Shown here: one piece after another, positions 27,733-38,070 of the stretch
How positions within the stretch are numbered: position 1 is the stretch's first letter
How the letters are laid out: the number at the start of each line of letters is the position of its first letter
DNA from: Pseudomonas quercus
Lineage (GTDB): Bacteria; Pseudomonadota; Gammaproteobacteria; Pseudomonadales; Pseudomonadaceae
Length of the DNA stretch: 64,000 nt
NCBI RefSeq assembly: GCF_012033695.1
Contig: NZ_JAAVJI010000002.1
Location: 310,001 to 374,000, forward strand
Reading direction: 5' to 3'
Notes under the pieces: generated by a model
Database searches by the model: none
Told to the model about the DNA's origin: nothing
Seen by the model: the letters and a program-made list of their open reading frames with translations, nothing else
Made by a program: the position numbers and the translations under genes

Positions 27733-27808
27733 TGGTGGGTCGTGTAGGATTCGAACCTACGACCAATTGGTTAAAAGCCAACTGCTCTACCAACTGAGCT
27801 AACGACCC
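27733..27808 (-). tRNA. tRNA-Lys (anticodon TTT), CCA encoded
   Basis: The minus strand gives GGGTCGTTAGCTCAG..., anticodon loop CTTTTAA (anticodon TTT), T-arm GGTTCGAATCC, acceptor 3' strand ACGACCC and an encoded ACCA. All four arms pair. The tRNA reads AAA and AAG codons. Confidence 0.97.
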
Positions 27809-27822
27809 ATCAGGTGGTGCGC

Positions 27823-27850
27823 ATCATACTGATTTTCAAGCAATAATCAA
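27823..27850 (-). promoter_or_regulatory. sigma-70 promoter of tRNA-Lys
   Basis: On the minus strand TTGATT (27845-27850) and TATGAT (27823-27828) are separated by 16 bp, about 15 bp upstream of the mature tRNA 5' end. Confidence 0.65.
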
Positions 27851-27868
27851 CCCCTTATGGGATCGAAA

Positions 27869-28543
27869 TCATGCGTACCGCGTAGGGTCCTGTACACCTG
27901 CTGCCGTGAAGCCTTCTGCACGGAGGCGGCAGCTGTCGCATTTGCCGCAGGCACGGCCCTCGTCATCGGCTTGATAGCAGGACACGGTCAAGCTGTAGTC
28001 TACGCCGTGCCCAATACCTGCCCGCACGATGTCTGCCTTGCTGAGGTTCTGTAGAGGTGCGCGAATCGTGAAGCCCTGCCCTTCCACACCTGCCTTGGTT
28101 GCAAGGTTGGCCATCCGCTCGAACGCTTCGACAAATTCCGGGCGGCAATCGGGGTAGCCGGAGTAATCCACGGCATTGACACCAATAAAGATATCGCGTG
28201 CTTCGAGCACTTCTGCCCAGCCCAATGCCAGAGACAGGAACACAGTATTGCGTGCGGGCACATAGGTGATTGGAATACCTTCAGTGGGCGCCTCGGGCAC
28301 CGCGATACTGGCGTCTGTCAGCGCCGACCCGCCAATTCCATTGAGGTTCAGGCCAATCACTTTGTGCTCCACTACACCCAGGGCCTGTGCGACACGGGCA
28401 GCGGCATTCAACTCGGCCCGATGGCGTTGGCCATAATCGAAGCTCATGGTGTAACAGGCATAGCCTTCGGCTTTGGCCATAGCGACCACGGTGGCCGAAT
28501 CCAGCCCCCCGGACAGCAGGATCACAGCTTTTTTATCAGACAC
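27869..28543 (-). CDS. queC: 7-cyano-7-deazaguanine synthase QueC
   Basis: A 224-residue ATP-dependent ligase that converts 7-carboxy-7-deazaguanine to preQ0 in queuosine synthesis. It has the PP-loop SGGLDS (residues 11-16), the [14 protein letters not shown] segment, and C-terminal zinc ligands in VSCYQ...CGKCDSC. It starts 22 bp after queE and forms an operon with it. queD and queF are not in the window. Confidence 0.95.
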   Translation of the reverse strand: MSDKKAVILLSGGLDSATVVAMAKAEGYACYTMSFDYGQRHRAELNAAARVAQALGVVEHKVIGLNLNGIGGSALTDASIAVPEAPTEGIPITYVPARNTVFLSLALGWAEVLEARDIFIGVNAVDYSGYPDCRPEFVEAFERMANLATKAGVEGQGFTIRAPLQNLSKADIVRAGIGHGVDYSLTVSCYQADDEGRACGKCDSCRLRAEGFTAAGVQDPTRYA

Positions 28544-28565
28544 AGAACACTCCTCGTTAAGCCGG

Positions 28566-29213
28566 TCAGCGGCCTGGTTCGTCGTTCCAGAGCAACTTGT
28601 GCAACTGCAACTGAAAGCGGACAGGAAGGTTGTCGGCCACTATCCAGTCCGCCAGGTCAGACGCTTTCACGTCATGATGGCTCGGAGAAAACAGCACTTC
28701 ACCGGCACGTTCGAATAGGTTGTATTCAATCACTTTAGATACAGCCCAGTCGTAGTCCTGCCGCGAACAGATCACAAACTTGACCTGGTCGTTAGGGGTG
28801 AGCAGCCTGATATTGTCATAAAGGTTACGGTGCGATTCGCGTGAGCCGGGTGTTTTCAGGTCCACCACACGGCTCACGCGCGTATCCGTAGCCCCTATGT
28901 CGAGGGCGCCGCTGGTTTCAAGCGATACCTCGTAACCGGCGTCGCACAAGCGCTTGAGCAAAGGGATCGCATTGGGCTGGGCCAGAGGCTCACCGCCTGT
29001 GACACATACGTAACGCGGGCGCATCGAGGCAACCTGCTCCATGATGCTGTCCAGCGTGAACAGGGTTCCTCCACTGAATGCATAAGCACTGTCGCAGTAT
29101 TGGCAGCGAAGCGGGCAGCCGGTCAGGCGTACGAACACTGTAGGCAAGCCAGCCGTACGTGTTTCACCCTGTAATGAATGAAAGATTTCGGTAATGCGTA
29201 ATGTGTCGGACAT
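28566..29213 (-). CDS. queE: 7-carboxy-7-deazaguanine synthase QueE (radical SAM)
   Basis: A 215-residue radical-SAM enzyme. The cluster motif CPLRCQYC (CX3CX2C) follows the N-terminal substrate segment [11 protein letters not shown]. It catalyses the ring contraction of 6-carboxytetrahydropterin to carboxydeazaguanine. ATG 29213 yields MSDTLRITE; the frame is open 33 bp further upstream without family support. It is the first gene of the queEC unit, separated from cpoB by a terminator. Confidence 0.95.
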   Translation of the reverse strand: MSDTLRITEIFHSLQGETRTAGLPTVFVRLTGCPLRCQYCDSAYAFSGGTLFTLDSIMEQVASMRPRYVCVTGGEPLAQPNAIPLLKRLCDAGYEVSLETSGALDIGATDTRVSRVVDLKTPGSRESHRNLYDNIRLLTPNDQVKFVICSRQDYDWAVSKVIEYNLFERAGEVLFSPSHHDVKASDLADWIVADNLPVRFQLQLHKLLWNDEPGR

Positions 29214-29325
29214 GATCGCCACGGGCGTAGCAGCTGAACAGGCCACCCGCCTCCGTTAGCACCTGTACCTGCCAGCCAATGGCCAAAGCAGATGAAGGTC
29301 GTTGATAAAGGGCGCAGATTCTAAC

Positions 29326-29351
29326 GAAAAAACCCGCGACATGCGCGGGTT
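29326..29351 (-). terminator. Rho-independent terminator after cpoB
   Basis: Stem AACCCGCG / CGCGGGTT with a 5-nt loop, followed on the minus strand by a T-run (29326-29330). It closes the ybgC-tolQRAB-pal-cpoB unit. Confidence 0.85.
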
Positions 29352-29376
29352 CGTTCATGAAGCTTATCGGCCAGCG

Positions 29377-30210
29377 TTACAGTTTCTGCAGATCACGCTG
29401 CGCCAATTGTGCAGCAGCCGTACCTGGGTACTGGCTAATGACCTGTTGCAGAATCGGCTTTACGCGATCCGTATGGCCAAGGCGGCGCTCCACATCGGCC
29501 AGCTTGTACATGGCATCGGGCACCTTGGGGTGCTTGGGATACAGTTGGCTGACCTTGGCGAAAGCCTGGCCGGCACCTTGGAGGTCACCTTTGGCCAGGT
29601 TTACTTCACCCAGCCAGTATTGGGCGTTACCCGCATACTGGCTGTTAGGGTATTTACGTAGAAACGCACCAAACGCCTGGCTCGCCTTGTCGAAGTCCTT
29701 GGCCTTGATCAGGTCAAAGGCGGCTTCGTAGTAGAGCTTTTCCTTGGCAGGGTCTGCTGGTTCGCCGCCTGCGCCTGCATCGGTAGCAGCCGCAGCGGGT
29801 GCCATGTCAGCGCCTGGGGCGCTGCCAGTGGCAGAATTCTGAGAAGCATCGACCGGTGCTGTCGCTTGTTGCACAGGTGTACCCGTGCCAATACGACGGT
29901 CCAGGTCTTGATAACGATCCAGGGCTTCCTGCTTCATGCGCTGGATATCGTTCTGCTGGACTTCAAGCTGACCACGAAGGCGCGCTATGTCTTCCTGCAT
30001 TTGTTGCAGTTGCATGAACAGCTCGCCCTGCGCCGAGACAGGGGCCGATGAGGCCCCTGCCCCGGCATAGGCGCCGCTCGTGCCATAACCGGAGGGTGGA
30101 TAGCTACTGCCGTTGCCGGCACCGCTTCCATCAACCACGGGAACCGCTGCCCATACCGAAAACGGAAGGGACAGCGCCAATACAGTTACAACACGGCGGC
30201 ACGCTCGCAT
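29377..30210 (-). CDS. cpoB: cell-division coordinator CpoB (YbgF)
   Basis: A 277-residue periplasmic protein with a signal peptide (SVWA|AVPVVDG), an N-terminal coiled-coil trimerisation region (~60-110, LFMQLQQMQEDIARLRGQLE), an Ala/Gly-rich linker and C-terminal TPR repeats (~155-277: FDLIKAKDFDKASQAFGAFL..., AQYWLGEVNLAKGDLQGAGQAF...). CpoB links peptidoglycan synthesis (PBP1b/LpoB in E. coli) to Tol-driven outer-membrane constriction. It starts 6 bp after pal. Confidence 0.93.
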   Translation of the reverse strand: MRACRRVVTVLALSLPFSVWAAVPVVDGSGAGNGSSYPPSGYGTSGAYAGAGASSAPVSAQGELFMQLQQMQEDIARLRGQLEVQQNDIQRMKQEALDRYQDLDRRIGTGTPVQQATAPVDASQNSATGSAPGADMAPAAAATDAGAGGEPADPAKEKLYYEAAFDLIKAKDFDKASQAFGAFLRKYPNSQYAGNAQYWLGEVNLAKGDLQGAGQAFAKVSQLYPKHPKVPDAMYKLADVERRLGHTDRVKPILQQVISQYPGTAAAQLAQRDLQKL

Positions 30211-30216
30211 GACGAA

Positions 30217-30729
30217 TTACTTACGCAGTTCGACGCGACGGTTTTGAGCCCAGGACTGCTCATCGTTGCCGGTGGCGACAGGACGCTCTTCGCCGTAGGA
30301 AACGATTTCCAGCTGAGCTGGGGAAACGCCCTGCAGAACCATGTAGCGCTGAACAGCCTTGGCACGACGCTCACCCAGCGCCATGTTGTATTCACGGGTA
30401 CCGCGCTCGTCGGTGTTACCTTCCAGAACGACGCGAGCGCCGCTAGCTTTCAGGTCCTTGGCGTGTACGTCGAGGGCACGCATGGCTTCCGGCTTCAGGT
30501 CGGAGCTGTCGTATTCGAAGTAGAAGGTGGTGATAGCGCGCAGAGCGGCTTCGTCGCTCAGGCTGCCATCAACGGCGCCGGTGTTTGCACCGTAGCCAGC
30601 GTTTGGATCGACTGCGCCAGCACCGCCAGCACCTTCGCCAGCGTTGTCACCGCCCTTGGAGGAGCAACCTACAGCTACAGCCATGGCCAGAGCCAGAGCA
30701 GCGAATTTACCAAACTTCAGCATTTCCAT
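30217..30729 (-). CDS. pal: peptidoglycan-associated lipoprotein Pal (OprL)
   Basis: A 170-residue outer-membrane lipoprotein. The lipobox is [10 protein letters not shown] (Cys22), then a Gly/Ala/Asn-rich linker and an OmpA-like peptidoglycan-binding domain (~65-170) with [19 protein letters not shown], including the Asp and Arg that bind meso-diaminopimelate. Pal contacts TolB and TolA. AGGAG is 7 nt before ATG 30729, supporting MEMLKFGKF over the internal Met. Confidence 0.97.
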   Translation of the reverse strand: MEMLKFGKFAALALAMAVAVGCSSKGGDNAGEGAGGAGAVDPNAGYGANTGAVDGSLSDEAALRAITTFYFEYDSSDLKPEAMRALDVHAKDLKASGARVVLEGNTDERGTREYNMALGERRAKAVQRYMVLQGVSPAQLEIVSYGEERPVATGNDEQSWAQNRRVELRK

Positions 30730-30781
30730 CGTAAAACTCCTAATGAACCCCAGTGTGTTAAGTGTAACGTTATGCGCCGCA

Positions 30782-32080
30782 TCAGTTCAGGTAAGGGGAC
30801 CAGGACGGTTCTCTGACTTCGCCTTGTGCAGTAGGAAGCGGGAGCCTTACGCGTCCGTTCAAGGACACGAGCATCAAGACTCCCCGGCCCTGCGAGCGGG
30901 TGGCGTAGATTACCATGGTGCCGTTGGGTGCAACAGTAGGCGACTCATCAAGACTTGAGTCAGTAAGTATCTTTACACTCCCACGTTGCAAGTCCTGGGA
31001 CGCTACCTTGAAATTGGTGAAGCCTTCATTGCGATGAATCATCACCAACGTTTTTTCGTCTGCCGACAATTTAGGGTTGGCGTTGTAGTTACCTACGAAA
31101 GTCACACGTTCAGCATTGCCGCTGCCCACCGTAGTTTTATAGATCTGCGGTTTCCCGCCACGGTCGGACGTAAAGTAAATGGTGGAACCATCCTTGCCCC
31201 AAAACGGTTCAGTATCGATTGCCGGGCTGTTTGTTACTCGAGTAATGCCACGGCTGCCCAAGTCCATCACATAGATTTCAGGGTTGCCGTCCTTGGAAAG
31301 TACAAATGCAAGGCGATTACCGTCTGGCGAAAACGCTGGTGCACCATTAAGGCCTTCGAAGTTGGTCAATTGTTCCCGGCGACCGGTATCAACGTATTGA
31401 ATAAAGATGCGCGGGCGCTTTTGTTCGAACGACACGTACGCAATACGCTTGCCATCCGGTGCATAACGTGGAGACAGGATGGGCTCGCGCGACTGCAATA
31501 GCGTTACCGCACGGGCACCGTCGTAATCCGAGCGCTGCAGGGTGTAGCGCACGTTGGCGCCGCCCAGGCGCTCGGCTGTGACATACAGCATACGGGTCGA
31601 GAACGCGCCCTTGATGCCCGTCAGTTTTTCGAACGACTGGTCGGCGATGAAGTGCGCCATGTCACGCAGCTGATCGGTACCGCCGCTGACGCTGCCGGTG
31701 CTGACCTGTTGTTCGGTAGCCACGTTGAACAAGGTGTACTGCACCTGCAGGCGACCGCCGGAAGGCACGATGTTACCTACCATCAGGTACTGGGCGCCCA
31801 AGGCTTTCCAGTCCCGGAAGATCACTTCGCTCGGCTGGGCTGGCAGGCTGATCATGTTCTGGCGCGGGATAGGCGCGTAGTAGCCTGAGTTGCGCAGGTC
31901 ATCGCCGATGATCTGGGCCATGTCGTCCGGCAGTGCGCCACCTTGGTAGCCGAAAGGCACTACCGCAATGGGGGTGGCACGGTCGGAACCGCTGGTGACC
32001 ATGATGTTTTTTTCATCGGCACTGGCGAACCCCGCCGCGCAGCAGAGCACGACAAGCAGGCCTCGGATAAGATTAATCAC
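30782..32080 (-). CDS. tolB: Tol-Pal system periplasmic protein TolB
   Basis: A 432-residue protein with a signal peptide ([13 protein letters not shown]), an alpha/beta N-terminal domain and a six-bladed beta-propeller whose blades show the repeated SPDGNRLAF / [14 protein letters not shown] pattern. The propeller binds Pal and the N-terminus binds TolA. Start GTG 32080 overlaps the tolA stop by 4 bp (GTGA). Confidence 0.97.
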   Translation of the reverse strand: MINLIRGLLVVLCCAAGFASADEKNIMVTSGSDRATPIAVVPFGYQGGALPDDMAQIIGDDLRNSGYYAPIPRQNMISLPAQPSEVIFRDWKALGAQYLMVGNIVPSGGRLQVQYTLFNVATEQQVSTGSVSGGTDQLRDMAHFIADQSFEKLTGIKGAFSTRMLYVTAERLGGANVRYTLQRSDYDGARAVTLLQSREPILSPRYAPDGKRIAYVSFEQKRPRIFIQYVDTGRREQLTNFEGLNGAPAFSPDGNRLAFVLSKDGNPEIYVMDLGSRGITRVTNSPAIDTEPFWGKDGSTIYFTSDRGGKPQIYKTTVGSGNAERVTFVGNYNANPKLSADEKTLVMIHRNEGFTNFKVASQDLQRGSVKILTDSSLDESPTVAPNGTMVIYATRSQGRGVLMLVSLNGRVRLPLPTAQGEVREPSWSPYLN

Positions 32081-33180
32081 AACGCAAGATCCTCAGGTGT
32101 GAATGTCATTTTGAATGAACGGTACTGGTTGAAGTCGGCAGGCTTCATGCCCTGCATTTCAGTCAGGCGACCAATGTTTTTCACCGCAGCCACTGCAGAG
32201 CTGTCATAAGGCCCGTCTCCGCTGGACTTCGCAACGCTTACATTGGTAACGGTGCCATCGGGCAACATGCTGATCTGCAATACAACCGTCATGCCCTTGC
32301 GCGCTGACGGTGGGCGAGCCCAGCCTTCGGCGGCACGTGAACGAATCAAGTCATCGAAATTGCCGGCGACTTCATCACCCTGCTCATCGGCCAGCGCCTG
32401 TTGCCGCTGGGGCTTGTCGGACAGCAGATCCGCCAATGCCTGAGCCTTCTTGTCTTCAGCGGCCTTGCGGGCTGCATCTTGTGCCTTCTTCTTGGCAGCA
32501 TCGGCTGCGGCTTTCTTCTTGGCATCCTCAGCAGCTTTGGCTTTCGCCTCGTCAGCAGCCTTGGCCTTGGCATCGTCTGCCGCTTTTTTCTTCGCGTCTT
32601 CAGCAGCCTTGGCCGCATCAGCAGCGGCTTTTTTCTTGGCGTCGTCAGCGGCCTGTTTCTTGGCCTCTTCTGCCGCTTCCTTCTTGGCCTCTTCTTCAGC
32701 CTTCTTCTTCGCGATGTCGGCCTGCTCGGCTTTCTTGGCTTCGGCAGCCTTGGCGGCGTCCGCAGCTTTTGCGGCCTCCGCGGCCTTGGCCGCATCAGCA
32801 GCCTTGGCCGCAGCCTCTGCCTTCTTGGCCTGGTCAGCCTTGGCGGCGGCTTCGGCTTTTTGAGCAGCGTCCGCTTTCTTTTGTTCCGCGGCCTTTATCT
32901 CCTCCTGCTCGACCTTTTTGGTTTCCATCTGCTCGACTTCCGTTTGGCGCGCAGCGGATTTCTTCGCTTCGCCTGCAAGCTTCTGGTTGGTCTGAGTGGT
33001 GGCCTGGCTTTTTGACTTGAGCTGATAGAGCGTGGCCTGAACGATAGGCCGTGCGGGCGGCAATTCAGGCGTCATGGCAAAACTGACAAACAGCATGCCG
33101 AAGATAAGCACATGCAGCGCGATGGCCCAGACGCTGGGCCAAAAGTAGTTTTCCGAGGCGGAATGCTCCCGTGGTCGCAT
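32077..33180 (-). CDS. tolA: Tol system envelope-spanning protein TolA
   Basis: A 367-residue protein with one N-terminal transmembrane helix (~10-35, [21 protein letters not shown]), a very long Ala/Lys/Glu-rich helical domain II (~60-265, repeated [12 protein letters not shown] and KKKAADDAK elements) that spans the periplasm, and a globular C-terminal domain III (~280-367, [24 protein letters not shown]). TolA, energised by TolQR, pulls on TolB-Pal. The ATG shares one base with the tolR stop (TGATG). Confidence 0.97.
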   Translation of the reverse strand: MRPREHSASENYFWPSVWAIALHVLIFGMLFVSFAMTPELPPARPIVQATLYQLKSKSQATTQTNQKLAGEAKKSAARQTEVEQMETKKVEQEEIKAAEQKKADAAQKAEAAAKADQAKKAEAAAKAADAAKAAEAAKAADAAKAAEAKKAEQADIAKKKAEEEAKKEAAEEAKKQAADDAKKKAAADAAKAAEDAKKKAADDAKAKAADEAKAKAAEDAKKKAAADAAKKKAQDAARKAAEDKKAQALADLLSDKPQRQQALADEQGDEVAGNFDDLIRSRAAEGWARPPSARKGMTVVLQISMLPDGTVTNVSVAKSSGDGPYDSSAVAAVKNIGRLTEMQGMKPADFNQYRSFKMTFTPEDLAL

Positions 33181-33632
33181 CAGGGGGCCTCGGTAATCAG
33201 GCCGACATTACCCACGCCGGCTTTCTGCAACCCACCCATGGCACCCATGACGGCGCCGTAGTCTACGGCCTTGTCACCACGGATAAACACCTGGGTTTTC
33301 TTGCCGTTCGCGTTGCCTTGGTTGATAAGGGCAGTCACGGCCTGGGTAAGTTGAGGCAGGGTCTGAGCACGGTCCATCTGTTTTTCCGTGTCCACTTCAC
33401 TGCCCAGGTTCCAGTAATAGGTTTTGTCTGCCTTGATCGAAATCGTCAGCACCTGAGTGTTGTTGTCCTGCGGCAAGGCTTCGCTGGAAACCTTGGGCAA
33501 GTCCACTTTCACGCCCTGATTGAGCATGGGGGCGGTAACCATGAAGATGACCAGCAGCACCAGCATCACGTCGATGTAAGGCACCACGTTCATCTCGGCC
33601 ACCGGCTTGCGTTTCTGCCGAACTCGAGCCAT
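33180..33632 (-). CDS. tolR: Tol system proton-channel protein TolR
   Basis: A 150-residue ExbD/TolR protein. One transmembrane helix (VPYIDVMLVLLVIFMVTAPML) carries the essential Asp of PYIDVML, followed by a periplasmic peptidoglycan-binding domain. With TolQ it forms the proton-driven motor. It lies 13 bp after tolQ. Confidence 0.97.
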   Translation of the reverse strand: MARVRQKRKPVAEMNVVPYIDVMLVLLVIFMVTAPMLNQGVKVDLPKVSSEALPQDNNTQVLTISIKADKTYYWNLGSEVDTEKQMDRAQTLPQLTQAVTALINQGNANGKKTQVFIRGDKAVDYGAVMGAMGGLQKAGVGNVGLITEAP

Positions 33633-33645
33633 TGGAAATACCTGC

Positions 33646-34341
33646 CTACTCTTCGCTGGTGTGCACTTTGCGGTGCAGGATCGCCTGGAATTCGTCGGCG
33701 AAGGTGTAGTAGCGGCTGATCAGGGTTTCGCTGCGCGCAGCGAACCGGTTGTAAGCGATTACCGCGGGAATGGCTGCAAACAGGCCGATAGCAGTGGCCA
33801 CCAGTGCCTCCGCGATCCCCGGCGCAACCGTGGCCAGCGTGGCCTGCTGGACGGCGGCCAGGCCGCGGAAGGAGTTCATGATCCCCCAGACCGTGCCGAA
33901 CAGGCCTATGTAAGGGCTGGTAGACCCAACGGTCGCAAGGAACGGCAGGGTTTGCTCAAGCTTTTCTTCTTCGCGGGAAATGGCCACACGCATGGCACGG
34001 CCTACGCCCTCCATGACCGCATCCGGGTCTACACCGGGCTGCTGGCGCAAGCGGGAGAATTCCTTGAAACCGGCACGGAAGACTTGCTCCACCCCGGAGT
34101 CCGGATCCGGGTTGCTGCCGGCCTGGCGGTACAGCTTGGACAGGTCGATACCTGACCAGAAGCGTTCTTCGAAGGAATCCAGAGCCCGGCGGCCTGCCCG
34201 GATCAGGTTGCTACGCTGAAAAATGATGACCCATGAAGTGACCGAGGCGGCCACCAGGATCAGCATCACCAGCTGCACTACGATACTGGCGTTACTGACC
34301 AGGCTCCACATGGAGGTATGGTCGACGGCGTTAGCTTCCAC
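33646..34341 (-). CDS. tolQ: Tol system proton-channel protein TolQ
   Basis: A 231-residue ExbB/TolQ protein with three transmembrane helices (~20-40, ~135-160 and ~175-195). [21 protein letters not shown] and [24 protein letters not shown] are the conserved pore segments. I chose GTG 34341 because AGGAG lies just upstream and [14 protein letters not shown] matches the family N-terminus; it overlaps the ybgC stop by 11 bp. The frame is open a further 96 bp inside ybgC without support. Confidence 0.95.
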   Translation of the reverse strand: MEANAVDHTSMWSLVSNASIVVQLVMLILVAASVTSWVIIFQRSNLIRAGRRALDSFEERFWSGIDLSKLYRQAGSNPDPDSGVEQVFRAGFKEFSRLRQQPGVDPDAVMEGVGRAMRVAISREEEKLEQTLPFLATVGSTSPYIGLFGTVWGIMNSFRGLAAVQQATLATVAPGIAEALVATAIGLFAAIPAVIAYNRFAARSETLISRYYTFADEFQAILHRKVHTSEE

Positions 34342-34795
34342 GCTGGTTCTCCTGCTTGTTGGTTGTACCCAAGCCATCATCGGCGAAGGCCGCATGCATG
34401 GCGGGGGGAATGGCTCGGGGTTTGAAGGTGTCGGCACGTACGCAAGCCACCAGGAACTGGCCCTCGCATATCAGCCGTTGGTCCGACGCACGCCGTATGT
34501 GCTGCGAAAACCGCAGGCTTGCCCGGTTCAGTTCGGTGACTTGAGCGCTCACCAGCAGTTCATCGTCCAACCGCGCCGGTGCGTGGTAACGCGCCTCGCT
34601 GGAATGCACGACGAACAGCAGGTTTTCCTCGGCCAGCACGGACTGGACATAGCCCAGCTCGCGCAAACGCTCGGTGCGTGCCCGCTCCATGAACTTGAGG
34701 TAGTTAACGTAGTAGACGACGCCGCCAGCATCCGTGTCTTCGTAATAAACGCGACAGTGATGAACGAACGGCGCAAGCCTGTTTTGCGCGCCCAT
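34331..34795 (-). CDS. ybgC: acyl-CoA thioesterase YbgC
   Basis: A 154-residue hot-dog-fold thioesterase. The active-site Asp lies in [26 protein letters not shown], the signature of the 4-hydroxybenzoyl-CoA/YbgC group. It is the first gene of the tol-pal cluster and may act on phospholipid metabolism together with acyl-carrier protein. The 3' end overlaps tolQ. Confidence 0.95.
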   Translation of the reverse strand: MGAQNRLAPFVHHCRVYYEDTDAGGVVYYVNYLKFMERARTERLRELGYVQSVLAEENLLFVVHSSEARYHAPARLDDELLVSAQVTELNRASLRFSQHIRRASDQRLICEGQFLVACVRADTFKPRAIPPAMHAAFADDGLGTTNKQENQRGS

Positions 34796-34935
34796 ACTCT
34801 AGTGCGAACTCCGTGGGTTGCCAATCCGGCCAGGTAATTGTTTTTTCAATGACTTGGAGGCTTCTGGGAACGCAACCGTCACATCAGCCCCTATGACCAT
34901 CAAAACGCGGATTTGATCGGCCAGCCTGAGGCAGA

Positions 34936-35973
34936 TCATGGCAACTCCTCCGACGCACCTGGCTCGAAACGCTCTGGCCGATTGAGCCCGAAATGCAGGT
35001 AGGCATGGCGGGTGACCACCCTCCCCCGAGGCGTACGCATGATGTACCCCTGCTGGATCAGGTAAGGCTCCAGCACATCCTCGATGGTGTGGCGCTCTTC
35101 GCTGATGGCTGCGGCCAGGTTGTCCACACCTACCGGCCCACCATCGAACTTCTCGATCATGGTCAGCAGCAGGCGACGGTCCTGGTGGTCGAAGCCGCGC
35201 TCGTCCACGTCCAGCATGTTCAAGGCCAGGTCGGCCACAGCCTTGGTGATTTCGCCCTTGCCGCGCACCTGGGCATAGTCACGCACTCGTCGCAGCAAGC
35301 GGTTGGCGATACGAGGAGTACCGCGAGCACGGCGAGCGATTTCGTAGGCGCCTTCAGGGTCCACGTGCAGGTTCAGGATTCGCGCCGAGCGCGCCACGAT
35401 GGTGGCCAGGTCTGCATCACTGTAGAACTCCAGCCGCTGCACGATACCGAAGCGGTCACGCAACGGATTGGTAAGCATCCCGGCACGGGTGGTAGCGCCT
35501 ACCAGAGTGAACGGGGGCAGGTCGAGTTTAATGGAGCGGGCAGCAGGCCCCTCACCGATCATGATGTCCAGCTGGAAGTCTTCCATGGCTGGGTACAACA
35601 CCTCTTCCACAATGGGCGAAAGGCGATGGATTTCGTCAATGAACAGCACGTCATGGGGTTCAAGGTTGGTCAGCATGGCTGCCAGGTCCCCTGGCCGCTC
35701 CAGCACCGGCCCGGAAGTACTCTTGATGGACACACCCATTTCCTGGGCAATGATATTGGCCAGGGTTGTCTTTCCCAGCCCTGGTGGGCCGAAAATGAGC
35801 GTGTGGTCCAGGGACTCGGCCCTGCCGCGCGCAGCCTGGATGAACAGCTCCATCTGCTCGCGCACCACAGGCTGGCCAATGTATTCGGCCAGGCTCAACG
35901 GACGAATGGCCCTGTCCTGCTGTTCCTCGCGGTCCTTGCCAGTGGCCGAGATCAGGCGGTCGGCTTCGATCAC
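34936..35973 (-). CDS. ruvB: Holliday junction branch-migration motor RuvB
   Basis: A 345-residue AAA+ ATPase with Walker [10 protein letters not shown] (~60-68), Walker [10 protein letters not shown], the sensor GATTRAG, and the C-terminal winged helix. It drives branch migration as hexameric rings on either side of a RuvA tetramer. The start is GTG 35973, one base after the ruvA stop. The intergenic region of about 140 bp after it shows no clear T-run terminator. Confidence 0.97.
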   Translation of the reverse strand: MIEADRLISATGKDREEQQDRAIRPLSLAEYIGQPVVREQMELFIQAARGRAESLDHTLIFGPPGLGKTTLANIIAQEMGVSIKSTSGPVLERPGDLAAMLTNLEPHDVLFIDEIHRLSPIVEEVLYPAMEDFQLDIMIGEGPAARSIKLDLPPFTLVGATTRAGMLTNPLRDRFGIVQRLEFYSDADLATIVARSARILNLHVDPEGAYEIARRARGTPRIANRLLRRVRDYAQVRGKGEITKAVADLALNMLDVDERGFDHQDRRLLLTMIEKFDGGPVGVDNLAAAISEERHTIEDVLEPYLIQQGYIMRTPRGRVVTRHAYLHFGLNRPERFEPGASEELP

Positions 35974-35974
35974 G

Positions 35975-36586
35975 TCAGTTCATCCCCTTCAATGCACGGC
36001 GGATGAGGTCTTCGCTGGACAAGCCTTTTTCGTTGACCGCCGAGACGGCCTTGCTGGCCTCCTGTGGCTTGTAGCCAAGGGAAACCAGTGCGCTGACGGC
36101 ATCGGTTTCTGCCGTTGGCTGGGGCGCCCGAGGCGCAGCGCCGTTGTCTGGCACCAGTTCGAACATGGCGGGTACGGTTTCCCAAGCCTTGAAGCGGTCC
36201 TTCAATTCGACCAGCAAACGCTCGGCTGTTTTCTTGCCCACGCCCGGTACCTTCACAAGCGCACTGGTGTCCTGTGCCTGGACACAGCGCACCAGCTCGT
36301 CCACCTCCAGGCTGGACATGAGCGCCAATGCCAGTTTAGGCCCTACGCCATTGAGGCGGATAAGCTCGCGGAACAGCTCGCGCTCACGGCGCTCGTAGAA
36401 GCCGTACAGCAACTGTGCATCCTCACGCACCACCAAATGCGTATGGAGCGTAAGCGCCTGGCCGACCGGCGGCAGGCGATACAGTGTGGTCATGGGCACT
36501 TCCAGCTCATAGCCAAGCCCATTCACGTCAAGAATCAGGTGGGGCGGTTGTTTCTCCGCCAGGGTGCCGCGCAAGCGTCCGATCAC
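35975..36586 (-). CDS. ruvA: Holliday junction DNA-binding protein RuvA
   Basis: A 203-residue protein with an N-terminal OB fold ([19 protein letters not shown]), two helix-hairpin-helix motifs ([13 protein letters not shown] and [18 protein letters not shown]) and a C-terminal three-helix RuvB-binding domain. I chose GTG 36586 because AGGA is 7 nt upstream and the family begins M(I/V)GRLRG; the 16 extra upstream residues have no support. Confidence 0.96.
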   Translation of the reverse strand: MIGRLRGTLAEKQPPHLILDVNGLGYELEVPMTTLYRLPPVGQALTLHTHLVVREDAQLLYGFYERRERELFRELIRLNGVGPKLALALMSSLEVDELVRCVQAQDTSALVKVPGVGKKTAERLLVELKDRFKAWETVPAMFELVPDNGAAPRAPQPTAETDAVSALVSLGYKPQEASKAVSAVNEKGLSSEDLIRRALKGMN

Positions 36587-36702
36587 GTAGAAGTCCTGTA
36601 ATGCCGACGCCCATGGGAACCGGGCGCCGTTCACAAACCAGTGCGCATGATCGCAGCCTGGTGTGAATCGGCAAATAGAAAAGTTTTAGGGAATGATGCT
36701 AT

Positions 36703-37233
36703 TTACAAGCGCAGCCGGCCGCCACGGCTACGGGCAGTGCTCAAGCCATGTGGCACCAGGCTGGAGCGGGTATGAGCATGACACAGGGCAATGGCCAGGG
36801 CGTCGGAGGCATCGATCTGGGGTTTGACCGTGAGCTTGAGCAGGTGCATGACCATCAGCTGGACCTGTTCCTTGCTGGCACCCCCTGTTCCCGTGATCGC
36901 CTGCTTGACCTGGGTAGCCGAATATTCCGCAATCTCCAGCCCCTCTTCGGCACCTGCCACGATGGCCGCTCCACGCGCCTGCCCCAATTTGAGGGCAGAG
37001 TCGGCGTTGCGCGCCATGAACACCCGTTCGATACCCATGGTGACGGGCCCATGGGCCTGGATGACTTCACGCACGCTGCGATACACCACCTGCAGGCGCT
37101 CATGTAACTCGCCAGTACCTGTGCGAATGCACCCTGAAGCCACGTATTCGCAACCGCGGCCCAGCCCGCGGTCGAGCACCACGCCGTAGCCTGTGATGCG
37201 CGAGCCGGGGTCAATCCCGAGTACAAGGGTCAA
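36703..37233 (-). CDS. ruvC: Holliday junction resolvase RuvC
   Basis: A 176-residue RNase-H-fold endonuclease. The acidic catalytic residues fit Asp of GIDPGSR (~8), Glu of GIERVF (~68) and the [12 protein letters not shown] pair (~141-144). It cleaves four-way junctions symmetrically. The start codon is TTG 37233, overlapping the yebC stop by 4 bp (TTGA). The gap to ruvA is about 116 bp. Confidence 0.96.
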   Translation of the reverse strand: MTLVLGIDPGSRITGYGVVLDRGLGRGCEYVASGCIRTGTGELHERLQVVYRSVREVIQAHGPVTMGIERVFMARNADSALKLGQARGAAIVAGAEEGLEIAEYSATQVKQAITGTGGASKEQVQLMVMHLLKLTVKPQIDASDALAIALCHAHTRSSLVPHGLSTARSRGGRLRL

Positions 37234-37976
37234 CCTAGCTGTTCCATTACGTCATCGGCAATGGCCGCGTTGGAATACACGTTCTGCACGTCATCCAGGT
37301 CTTCGAGCATGTCGATCAACTTGAGCACTTTTTCCGCCCCCTCGCGGTCCAGGTCCACCTGGGTACTAGGTTCGAGAATGATTTCCGCATCGGCCGCCTT
37401 GAAACCCTGTGCCTCCAATGCCGTACGTACACCATAGAAGCTGGCGAATGAAGTGAACACGTCAACGCTGCCGTCTTCATGGCTGACCACATCGTCCGCT
37501 TCAGCCTCGATGGCCGCTTCGGTAAGTGCTTCTTCGTCTACGCCCGCTGCAAAACTGAGCTGCCCCTTGCGTTCGAACAGGTAGGCGACCGAACCATCCG
37601 TACCCAGGTTGCCACCGCACTTGCTGAAGGCATGGCGAACTGCTGCAGCCGTGCGGTTGCGGTTGTCGGTCATGGCCTCCACCATCACGGCCACACCGCC
37701 GGGGCCGTAGCCCTCGTAACCCAGTTCCTCGACGTTCTCGCCCTCGGTGGAACCGGCGCCGCGCGCGATGGCACGATCAATAATGTCACGGCTCATGTTG
37801 GCGCCCAGGGCCTTGTCCAGCGCCAGACGCAGGCGCGGGTTGGAACCCGGATCACCGCCACCCTGCTTGGCCGCAACCGTCAGCTCGCGAATCCACTTGG
37901 TGAAAATCTTGCCTCTCTTGGCATCTTGGCGTTCTTTGCGGTGCTTGATATTCGCCCACTTGGAATGACCGGCCAT
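37230..37976 (-). CDS. yebC: YebC/PmpR-family protein
   Basis: A 248-residue YebC-family protein beginning [28 protein letters not shown]. In P. aeruginosa the orthologue PmpR represses quorum-sensing genes. Newer work on the family links YebC to relief of ribosome stalling at proline-rich stretches; which role applies here is not visible. GGAGTC precedes ATG 37976. The TTGA overlap couples it to ruvC. Confidence 0.93.
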   Translation of the reverse strand: MAGHSKWANIKHRKERQDAKRGKIFTKWIRELTVAAKQGGGDPGSNPRLRLALDKALGANMSRDIIDRAIARGAGSTEGENVEELGYEGYGPGGVAVMVEAMTDNRNRTAAAVRHAFSKCGGNLGTDGSVAYLFERKGQLSFAAGVDEEALTEAAIEAEADDVVSHEDGSVDVFTSFASFYGVRTALEAQGFKAADAEIILEPSTQVDLDREGAEKVLKLIDMLEDLDDVQNVYSNAAIADDVMEQLG

Positions 37977-37998
37977 ACAGACTCCGAACTCGTTCATG

Positions 37999-38034
37999 AA
38001 AAAACCGCCCCCGAACGCGAAACGCGGCGGGGGC
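37999..38034 (-). terminator. Rho-independent terminator after aspS
   Basis: A GC-rich stem (GCCCCCG 38007-38013 with CGGGGGC 38028-38034, continued by CGCG pairs inside) followed on the minus strand by six T (37999-38004). It separates aspS from yebC. Confidence 0.75.
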
Positions 38035-38070
38035 AGCGGGGGTTACCAGGCCACGCGTACGCGCACCGGC

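Noticed and set aside
32310..33020. Plus-strand open frames opposite tolA
   Set aside because: They mirror the repetitive Ala/Lys codons of TolA domain II; low-complexity products without support.
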